This document shows, one piece after another, positions 57,731-64,000 of a stretch of DNA of 64,000 nt. The notes under the pieces were generated by a model. That model worked only from the letters and a program-made list of their open reading frames with translations. It was not told the DNA's origin and did not search any database. Origin of the DNA: JADLHS01 sp049840435 (GTDB lineage: Bacteria > Verrucomicrobiota > Verrucomicrobiia > Limisphaerales > JADLHS01). Both the position numbers and the translations under genes were made by a program. Where the stretch lies: contig JASGKY010000032.1 of assembly GCA_049840435.1 (NCBI GenBank), positions 1 through 64,000 of the forward strand, in the 5' to 3' direction. Numbering within the stretch: position 1 is the first letter of the stretch; the number at the start of each line of letters is the position of its first letter.

Positions 57731-58789
57731 GTGCGAACCGCCGAGTTCCATTTCGATTTACCACCCGAGTTGATTGCGCAGTTTCCCGCTGCGCAACGGG
57801 ACGAGTCGCGCCTGCTTGTCCTCCACCGCTCCAGCGGACAGTTGGAGCACCGGAAATTCCGCAACCTCTTGGAATATCTTCGCCCCGGCGACGTGCTAAT
57901 CCTGAACAACTCCCGCGTCATCCCCGCCCGCCTTCACGGCATGAACGCCAAGACCGGTGGCGCCTTTGAGATTTTGTTGCTAGAGGAAAATGCTCCAAAC
58001 GATTGGTGGGCGATGATGAAGCCCGGCAAACGCGCCCGCATCGGGACGGAAATCAAACTCACCGAAAAGATTTCCGCCACGGTTACGGCGACCAACGATG
58101 AAGGTCATCGCCGGCTAACCTTTTCCGGCACACCAAACATCCTTAACGAGCTCGACTCGCTTGGCGAACTGCCGTTACCTCCCTACATCGCGCGCAACCA
58201 GAAGCAACTGCCGCCTAGCGATAAGGAGCGCTATCAAACAGTCTTCGCGCAGCCCGCCGGCTCGGTCGCAGCCCCCACGGCAGGATTGCACTTCACCGAA
58301 AAACTGCTTGCAGAGATCCAATCACGCGGCATCGAAATTCATTTCGTCACACTTCACGTCGGGCTCGGAACTTTCGCCCCCGTGAAAGCAGAGACGCTGT
58401 CCGAACACGTCATGCACGAGGAGCGTTTTGAAGTCAGTGAAACTGTCTGCAAGGCTGTAAACACAGCAAAAAATGAAGGCCGCCGCGTCATTGCCGTCGG
58501 CACAACGAGTGTGCGGGTCTTAGAAAGTGTCGCCGCCCAACATAAAGGCAAAATGGTCGCCGGGCCGGGCCGCACGAAGATTTTCATTCATCCGCCGCGC
58601 GAATTCGAAATCGTGGACGCGTTGCTCACCAACTTCCATCTTCCCTGCTCCACATTGTTGATGCTTGTCAGCGCGTTTGCCGCACCGGGCAGACTGAGCG
58701 GTCGCGAAACAATCCAAGCAGCCTACGCCGAAGCGGTCCGCGAGCGCTACCGGTTCTTCAGCTACGGGGACGCAATGCTTATCTTGTGA
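57731..58789 (+). CDS. queA: tRNA preQ1(34) S-adenosylmethionine ribosyltransferase-isomerase
   Basis: This 352-residue enzyme converts preQ1 in tRNA to epoxyqueuosine using the ribosyl group of AdoMet. It has FDLPPELIAQFPAAQRDESRLLVL, DVLILNNSRVIPARL, SVAAPTAGLHFTEKLL, FVTLHVGLGTFAPVK and FEIVDALLTNFHLPCSTLLMLVSAFAG-type motifs. It starts with GTG 57731. The region from 57530 to 57730 before it holds no gene; its promoter was not clearly found. Confidence 0.96.
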   Translation: MRTAEFHFDLPPELIAQFPAAQRDESRLLVLHRSSGQLEHRKFRNLLEYLRPGDVLILNNSRVIPARLHGMNAKTGGAFEILLLEENAPNDWWAMMKPGKRARIGTEIKLTEKISATVTATNDEGHRRLTFSGTPNILNELDSLGELPLPPYIARNQKQLPPSDKERYQTVFAQPAGSVAAPTAGLHFTEKLLAEIQSRGIEIHFVTLHVGLGTFAPVKAETLSEHVMHEERFEVSETVCKAVNTAKNEGRRVIAVGTTSVRVLESVAAQHKGKMVAGPGRTKIFIHPPREFEIVDALLTNFHLPCSTLLMLVSAFAAPGRLSGRETIQAAYAEAVRERYRFFSYGDAMLIL

Positions 58790-59502
58790 CCGCGAATATC
58801 AAAAACCAAAAATACGCGCGCCCCTTCGTCTTGATCAACATGGCCATGACGGCGGACGGAAAAATCGCAACCACCAATCGCGCGATTTCATCCTTTGGCA
58901 GCCAACGGGATCATGATCATTTACTGGAAATCCGCGCCACGGTTGACGCAGTAATGAGCGGTGCGCGCACTGTGGATTCAGCCAAGATCAACATGGGGCC
59001 GGGCGGCAAGAAATTTCAGAAAAAGCGCGTAACGCGCGGTCTCACAGAATACAACCTTCGCATTATCGTCAGTGGCAGCGGGTCAGTTGATTCGCAAGCG
59101 GAAGTATTCAAACATCGCTTTTCACCAATCATCGTCCTCACAACAACGCGCGCTTCCACCTCAACTCTGCGGCGGCTTCAAGCTCTCGGAGCTGAAGTGA
59201 AAATCTGCGGGGCAAAAAAAATCAACTTCCGGAAGGCATTACAATGGCTGCACGAAAACTGGGGCATCAAGCGATTGCTCTGTGAAGGCGGCGGGGATTT
59301 GAACGATGCCCTGTTCCACGCGGGATTAGTGGATGAATTACATCTCACCGTCTGCCCGAAAATTTTTGGTGGTCGCGCCAGTCCAACGATTGCGGAGGGA
59401 ATTGGCTTTCCGACTCTGGCCACCGCTACAAAGCTGCGCCTGAAATCTGCGCGTCGTATGGGCGACGAAATGTTTCTGGTTTACGCGAGCACCGTAGCTT
59501 GA
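58786..59502 (+). CDS. RibD C-terminal-type (dihydrofolate reductase-like) reductase
   Basis: This 238-residue protein has the RibD_C fold of NADPH-dependent pyrimidine reductases in riboflavin synthesis: PFVLINMAMTADGKIATTNRAISSFGSQRDHDHLLEIRATVDAVMSGARTV, then KRLLCEGGGDLNDALFHAGLVDELHLTVCPKIFGG. The deaminase half of RibD is absent, so it may be a stand-alone reductase or an enzyme with another substrate. The GTG start overlaps the queA stop by four bases (GTGA). Its 3' end overlaps the kinase gene on the other strand by 22 bases. Confidence 0.85.
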   Translation: MTANIKNQKYARPFVLINMAMTADGKIATTNRAISSFGSQRDHDHLLEIRATVDAVMSGARTVDSAKINMGPGGKKFQKKRVTRGLTEYNLRIIVSGSGSVDSQAEVFKHRFSPIIVLTTTRASTSTLRRLQALGAEVKICGAKKINFRKALQWLHENWGIKRLLCEGGGDLNDALFHAGLVDELHLTVCPKIFGGRASPTIAEGIGFPTLATATKLRLKSARRMGDEMFLVYASTVA

Positions 59503-61937
59503 GGACGCTCAGGGCGTTCGTTGTCGAGACAACTCCGCACCGTGCGCGCTAGCAGCCGCGGATGATAGGGCTTGGGCAAGAAATTAGAGTTCACATCGAG
59601 CTGGACATCTGAGCCAAAGATTTCCGGGCTATAACCGCTGGTGAACAACACCTTCATGTCCGGCACATCTTGCCGGATGCGCATGGCAAGCTCCCACCCT
59701 GTCAGGCCCTCTGGCATCATCATGTCTGTAAGCACCAAAGCGGGCTTGGACACCGCGCTCTGCCAGAGACGCAACGCTTCCTTGCCGTGGGTGGCCTCAA
59801 TGACTTGATACCCGTAATTGCGCAACACCTTGGTGACAAGTTCGCGCAGAGACGCCTCGTCCTCCACCACCAGAATGGTTTCTGCGCCGCCACGAACAAT
59901 CGTCTGATTGTCGAGAAACTCCGTGTGATGCACGGAGGATTGCACAGCAGGCAGGAAAACTTTAAACGTAGTTCCGACCCCAAGTTGACTGTTCACCTCA
60001 ACCCAACCACGATGTTGATTAACGATGCCATAAACCGTGGCCAACCCTAATCCTGTGCCTTTGCCCACACCTTTGGTGGTAAAAAAGGGTTCAAAAATCC
60101 GTTCTAGCGTCGCGGCGTCCATGCCCGTACCGGCATCGCTCACTTGCAGACAGACGAATTGCCCGGGCGTCGCCTGACGATTGAGCTTCACATAGCTCTC
60201 ATCAATATCCGTAGGGAATGTGCTAATAACAAGGTCGCCCCCCTTGGGCATCGCATCGCGGGCGTTGACGGCCAGATTGACGATAACTTGTTCAAGCATG
60301 GCAGCATCAGCCATGATAGCGGGCACGACTGCGGCGGGCCGCAAGTTGAGCCGGATGTTTTCCCCCAGCAACGGTCGCAGCATGCCGGTGACATTTGAAA
60401 CCACTTTGTTGAGATCCACAGCGCGCGGCTCAGCGACGCGCTTGCGGCTGAAAGTCAGCAATTGGCTCGTCAACCCGGCCGCCCGTTGTGTGGCACTGAT
60501 GATTTTTCCTAGCGCCTCGTGGCCCATACTGCCGGGAGTTTGCATGGCCAGCAGCAACTGCGTGTAGCCCTGCACTACCGTCAGCAGATTGTTGAAATCA
60601 TGCGCGACGCCCGCAGCAAGCTGACCGACGGCTTCCATTTTTTGCGCTTGGCGCAGCTGGCCTTCCAAGCTGGCCCGTTCCGAAACGTCTTCGGTCACCA
60701 GCAAGACACATTGCTCCTGGCCCAAAAGGAAGGATTCTGCAGACAGAATCGCGGCGCAGGGTTTGCCCCCGGGGCCAGTGATCTTGCATTCCCAATTGCG
60801 GATTGGTTGGCCGTCAGCGAGGAGTTGTTCGACTCGCGCTCGCGTCTCAGGCGAACTCCACAATGGAATGCTGAACAGGGCGTGACCGATCAATTCTGGC
60901 CGGGCCGCATTGGCTAACGCCATGAACCGATCGTTCACATCAAGGAACAGTCGGCTATCCCGCGCCAAAATTGCCATTGGCACCGGACTGGTCTTGAAGG
61001 CCTTGGAAAAGCGCTCTTCTGAGGCCAGCAATTTCTCCTGCACCGCCGTACGCACCTGAGCCTCCTGCTGCAAATTCTCACACGCCGTCTGCAAACGATC
61101 GCGGAGCGCATCAGATTCCTCGCGTGCGCGTTTGTGATTGCCCACCTCCGCAAAAAGTTTCTGATTGGTCGCGAAAAGCTCCCGAGTTCGCTCCGCCACA
61201 CGGCGCTCCAATTCGCTCTGGGCCTCCTGCAAGGCTTTTTCCCGCTGCTCGATCTGGAACAACATTTCGTTAAAACCTTCCACCAAGTCGCCCAATTCAT
61301 CCGCGCCGCGTTTGGACACCCGAATAGAATAATTTTTCTCTTTGGCAACAGTACGGGCCGCCTCCGCTAGCTCCTGGATGGGCGCCACAAGGAAGCGCTG
61401 CAAGCGGAGCGTCAGCAAGTAACCCGTAGCCGCCGCGAGCAACAACACACACACGCCGGTCCAGATTCCGCGCGACAGTCGCGTATGGAATTCGCTGTCA
61501 TCCATCTGTAACGCAACCATCCCGATTTGGTTTCCGCCAAGCATCACGGTTTGGACGACCTCAACGCCGTGCTTGATGTAGCGGGAGTATTCGGTGGCGG
61601 AAGCAATGTTTGGCGAGGTTTGCCAATCTGAACGTTGAAAGCTGGCAAGCTGTTCTCCGGCGATATTGTAAATGGTAGCCGAGCCGACATGGGGATCTGT
61701 CCGGAGCGCCTCCAGCACTTCCTTCGCTGCGTTGCCATCCTCGAAACTCAAGGCAGCCGTGCTTTTGTCAGCGACGATCCGCGCCATGGTGATAGCATCG
61801 GTTCTGAGTTGCGCCCGCACGCTCAGCGCCTCGAAAATCCCCAGCGAAACCACAGCCAGCAACAAAGCGGCACAAGTGGTCACCATCACAATGATGGTCA
61901 ACTTACTGCGAATGGAATAATCGATGATACGTTTCAT
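59481..61937 (-). CDS. Hybrid histidine kinase with CHASE8-type sensor, HAMP, PAS and receiver
   Basis: This 818-residue inner-membrane sensor kinase has membrane segments at about 12-35 and 157-177. Between them is a periplasmic region with the CHASE8 pattern (STAALSFEDGNAAKEVLEALRTDPHVGSATIYNIAGEQLASF). HAMP (about 180-232) and a long coiled coil follow, then a PAS domain (about 310-420), the histidine motif GVAHDFNN with H446, the ATP-binding domain (NARDAMPKGG, DAGTGM, GKGTGLGLATVYGI), and a C-terminal receiver with phosphoacceptor D738 (VLTDMMMPEG). It begins 2 bases after yfiR. It belongs to a three-gene unit with a TonB-dependent receptor; the output partner is not in the window. Confidence 0.92.
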   Translation of the reverse strand: MKRIIDYSIRSKLTIIVMVTTCAALLLAVVSLGIFEALSVRAQLRTDAITMARIVADKSTAALSFEDGNAAKEVLEALRTDPHVGSATIYNIAGEQLASFQRSDWQTSPNIASATEYSRYIKHGVEVVQTVMLGGNQIGMVALQMDDSEFHTRLSRGIWTGVCVLLLAAATGYLLTLRLQRFLVAPIQELAEAARTVAKEKNYSIRVSKRGADELGDLVEGFNEMLFQIEQREKALQEAQSELERRVAERTRELFATNQKLFAEVGNHKRAREESDALRDRLQTACENLQQEAQVRTAVQEKLLASEERFSKAFKTSPVPMAILARDSRLFLDVNDRFMALANAARPELIGHALFSIPLWSSPETRARVEQLLADGQPIRNWECKITGPGGKPCAAILSAESFLLGQEQCVLLVTEDVSERASLEGQLRQAQKMEAVGQLAAGVAHDFNNLLTVVQGYTQLLLAMQTPGSMGHEALGKIISATQRAAGLTSQLLTFSRKRVAEPRAVDLNKVVSNVTGMLRPLLGENIRLNLRPAAVVPAIMADAAMLEQVIVNLAVNARDAMPKGGDLVISTFPTDIDESYVKLNRQATPGQFVCLQVSDAGTGMDAATLERIFEPFFTTKGVGKGTGLGLATVYGIVNQHRGWVEVNSQLGVGTTFKVFLPAVQSSVHHTEFLDNQTIVRGGAETILVVEDEASLRELVTKVLRNYGYQVIEATHGKEALRLWQSAVSKPALVLTDMMMPEGLTGWELAMRIRQDVPDMKVLFTSGYSPEIFGSDVQLDVNSNFLPKPYHPRLLARTVRSCLDNERPERPQATVLA

Positions 61938-61939
61938 TG

Positions 61940-62548
61940 CTAACCTTGTGCCGCAGCACGGCCCGTAATACGACGACCTACTTGAAGCAGCTTGGAACTG
62001 ACCTTTAACCCCGCACGCTCAAGGGCCGGTGGATTGATTTCAAATCGAACCTTTCCCGTTTCTTTGAAAAAGCCGATCATGCCGCCTTGCAAAGCGAAGC
62101 CCGCTTCATCGGCAACGGTCAAGATGGGACGCGCCTGAAAGGCCGCTATCAGTTCCGCAAAACGTGGTGCTTCCGAGGCGCAGATGAAAACCACTTGGCA
62201 CTCTAACAATTCGGCGGCCCGGCGGGCCCGGCGGATCTCGATGGATCGCCCATTCACTTTTTCAGTTTTGATCGCCTGATCAAATTTTCCACCAAACGGG
62301 TCTTCACCGAGAATGCCGACTACGAACGGCACCTGCGGATCCGCGGCCAAGGCATTGGTGGGCCATTGGACGAACATGGCAAACTTTAGCAGAAACGCCG
62401 CCTTAACTTCGTATTCCACCTCACGAACTTCCTGAGCGCGCCCGGCCCCAGACAAGAACATGACGCTGAGCACAACCCCCACTGCGGTCCGCACAGATTT
62501 TCCCCGTCCCTCAAGGGCAAATTTCAAAATGACGGCAACAAAACGCAT
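61940..62548 (-). CDS. YfiR family (DUF4154) periplasmic protein
   Basis: This 202-residue protein has a signal peptide (hydrophobic to about residue 38, cleaved near GRAQ) and a YfiR domain: VKAAFLLKFAMFVQWP, VPFVVGILGEDPFGGKFDQAI, CQVVFICASEAPRF, ARPILTVADEAGFALQGGMIGFF and the final GLKVSSKLLQVGRRI. YfiR is a periplasmic regulator known from YfiBNR in Pseudomonas, where it represses the CHASE8-bearing cyclase YfiN. The ATG at 62548 is preceded in frame by a TTG. It starts 7 bases after the TonB receptor stop. Confidence 0.9.
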   Translation of the reverse strand: MRFVAVILKFALEGRGKSVRTAVGVVLSVMFLSGAGRAQEVREVEYEVKAAFLLKFAMFVQWPTNALAADPQVPFVVGILGEDPFGGKFDQAIKTEKVNGRSIEIRRARRAAELLECQVVFICASEAPRFAELIAAFQARPILTVADEAGFALQGGMIGFFKETGKVRFEINPPALERAGLKVSSKLLQVGRRITGRAAAQG

Positions 62549-62555
62549 CAAAACT

Positions 62556-64000
62556 TCAGAAGCGATAAGTGACTTTCACTCGAAACGAACGACCGGCCAA
62601 CGGAATCGTATCTTGCACATGTTCAGTGGAAGCGGAGTAACCATCACGCTCGTCGAATAGATTGTAAATAGATGCGGAGATTTCGAAGTTTTTGCCCACT
62701 GGCCGGCCAAACAAAGTCGCGTTTGCCACCACGATGTCTCGGCTTTCGTTACCCATGACCGTCCGCACCGGGCTGGAATACTGGACGTCGAAGCCGGCCC
62801 AAAGCTTGTTCAGCCACACCGGCACAGTGAGATTGAACTTGGCAAGGTGGCGGGGAGAGTTACTCAACTCGAGATTCGTGGCGTCATCCTCGGCTTGTTG
62901 CAATGCATAGCCCACGCGAGCCGTCAGCCCATTTTTGTATCGTGCCTCCAATCCTAGTTCCAATCCCAGCGCCGTAGCTGCATCGGTGTTTTGAAAAACT
63001 AACAATCCATCATTCGGATCGAATACTTGGGAAGCCAGATCATCGATTTCGTAGTAATAGCCCGACGCACTGAATTTCAGACTACCGGGCAAACCCTGCT
63101 CCCAAACCAGTTCGTAGGTGCGGATTTCCTCCGGTTGCAAGCTGGGATTGGCTTTGGCCTGCCCAGGATAACTGTAATAGAGCTCGTAAGCATTCGGCGC
63201 GCGAAAGGCTTCACCGTATAAGGCCTTGAAGGTAGTCTCGGACCACGGTTGATAAATCAAGGCCAGCCGCGGATTGAAAGATTCACCAAAGCTACTGTAG
63301 TAATCAACGCGCCCACCTGCATTCAAAACCAAATTGGTCAGGATGCTGAATTCCGCCTGGGCGAAGGCGCCGAAGTTATTGCCGTCCTGCTGATCGTCCA
63401 AATAGACGGCCGCCGGGGTAACATCGTAATTGCGCTGTTCCATCATGAGGTTCTCTTGATAATCCCCCCCCAAAACCAGCCGACACCAGTCCGCCGTTTG
63501 CCAGTTCAGCTGTAGATCAGCACTCGCCCACTCTCCCCGGGAATCGTCCTTGTTCACATACCGCCCCGCCCCGGTGCCATAGGGATAATCTCCCTCATAC
63601 CACGACCAATCATAAGCGGCGTGCCCAATAAATTTCACCGTATCGGTGAACTCATGTTCCGTCTTCAAATCCACATAGGCACGCTCATCTGTCGTCAATT
63701 CGCCTCCGTCATTGAATGTCGTCCCGTACGATGCGGTCGGGATTTCTTTGCGCCGCCACGCCCAACCACCAGCCAAAGTAAAGTCGTGCCAACCCGCAGA
63801 ACCATAAAACCGGTAGCCACGATCACCGTCAGAATTTTCTGCCTGGCCATTGTTTGTGGCTGGCGAATCAAACTCGGGAAAATAAACTCGCGACTCGCCC
63901 GCAGTATCGAACGCTGATCCAGAGAGTAAGAGCTCAATCCCGCCATCCAGTTGCTTTCCGAGGGTGAATCCTCCCTTAAAAGCTTCGTCTGCGCCCGCCT
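62556..64000 (-). CDS. TonB-dependent outer-membrane receptor (5' end beyond window)
   Basis: The C-terminal 480 residues of a TonB-dependent receptor beta-barrel are present, continuing past the window edge in one open frame. Barrel features are clear: alternating aromatic strands (VKFIGHAAYDWSWYEGDYPYG), LRPEEI-like strand SLQPEEIRTYELVWEQGLPGSLKFSASGYYYEIDDL, ALGLELGLEARYKNGLTARVGYALQQAEDD, and the closing FEISASIYNLFDERD with the terminal RSFRVKVTYRF ending in Phe. The plug domain and TonB box lie outside. The ligand (iron chelate, cobalamin or a glycan) is unknown. Confidence 0.9.
   Translation of the reverse strand, partial: AGADEAFKGGFTLGKQLDGGIELLLSGSAFDTAGESRVYFPEFDSPATNNGQAENSDGDRGYRFYGSAGWHDFTLAGGWAWRRKEIPTASYGTTFNDGGELTTDERAYVDLKTEHEFTDTVKFIGHAAYDWSWYEGDYPYGTGAGRYVNKDDSRGEWASADLQLNWQTADWCRLVLGGDYQENLMMEQRNYDVTPAAVYLDDQQDGNNFGAFAQAEFSILTNLVLNAGGRVDYYSSFGESFNPRLALIYQPWSETTFKALYGEAFRAPNAYELYYSYPGQAKANPSLQPEEIRTYELVWEQGLPGSLKFSASGYYYEIDDLASQVFDPNDGLLVFQNTDAATALGLELGLEARYKNGLTARVGYALQQAEDDATNLELSNSPRHLAKFNLTVPVWLNKLWAGFDVQYSSPVRTVMGNESRDIVVANATLFGRPVGKNFEISASIYNLFDERDGYSASTEHVQDTIPLAGRSFRVKVTYRF

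Overview
The window looks like a chromosomal stretch of a Verrucomicrobiota bacterium, probably the Pedosphaera/Limisphaera side of the phylum (an inference from gene content, without a tree). Supporting signs are a division and cell-wall (dcw) cluster with a strongly divergent FtsZ and a LysM lipoprotein gene beside ftsW, large secreted FG-GAP/IPT repeat proteins, a PEP-CTERM protein, and C-terminal domains of the type common in secreted proteins of this phylum. GC content is moderately high. I see no rRNA, tRNA, CRISPR array, phage or insertion sequence.

Layout. 0.1-6.2 kb: TrmH-type RNA methyltransferase, a family 2 glycosyltransferase, apolipoprotein N-acyltransferase (lnt), ribonuclease D and an acyl-CoA synthetase; three of these five are broken by several frameshifts. 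6.5-16.0 kb: a secreted-protein block with two adjacent proteins sharing a roughly 225-residue beta-rich module (the second carries a GH71/99-like glycosidase), then a giant secreted protein with 7 FG-GAP and 12 IPT/TIG repeats. 16.3-19.1 kb: an arsR-arsM-acr3-arsC arsenic operon. 19.2-22.9 kb: a flotillin/NfeD membrane island. 22.9-29.1 kb: a phosphate regulon (porin-pstS-pstC-pstA-pstB-phoU) read from a promoter region with phased Pho-box-like repeats. 29.2-40.4 kb: mixed genes (heptosyltransferase-like enzyme, miaB, a PAS/SpoIIE phosphatase with a degenerate receiver, DUF465, ASCH, PEP-CTERM and unknown proteins).

40.5-57.4 kb: a long dcw cluster read on the minus strand: mraZ, an unknown 183-residue gene, rsmH, ftsL, ftsI, a 70-codon ORF, a SIMPL-domain gene, murF, mraY, a LysM lipoprotein, ftsW, murG, murB, ddl, ftsQ, ftsA, ftsZ. 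murC, murD and murE are absent. Upstream of mraZ there is a good promoter and a three-copy MraZ operator. 57.7-59.5 kb: queA and a RibD-like reductase. 59.5-64.0 kb: a three-gene unit of TonB-dependent receptor, YfiR protein and a CHASE8-type hybrid histidine kinase, which looks like a rewired YfiBNR signalling system.

A recurring feature is single-base frameshifts, several at short C/G runs, in genes that should be essential (lnt, murB, ftsW, ftsL) as well as in accessory genes. I read most of these as sequence errors, so affected genes are annotated over their full inferred span.
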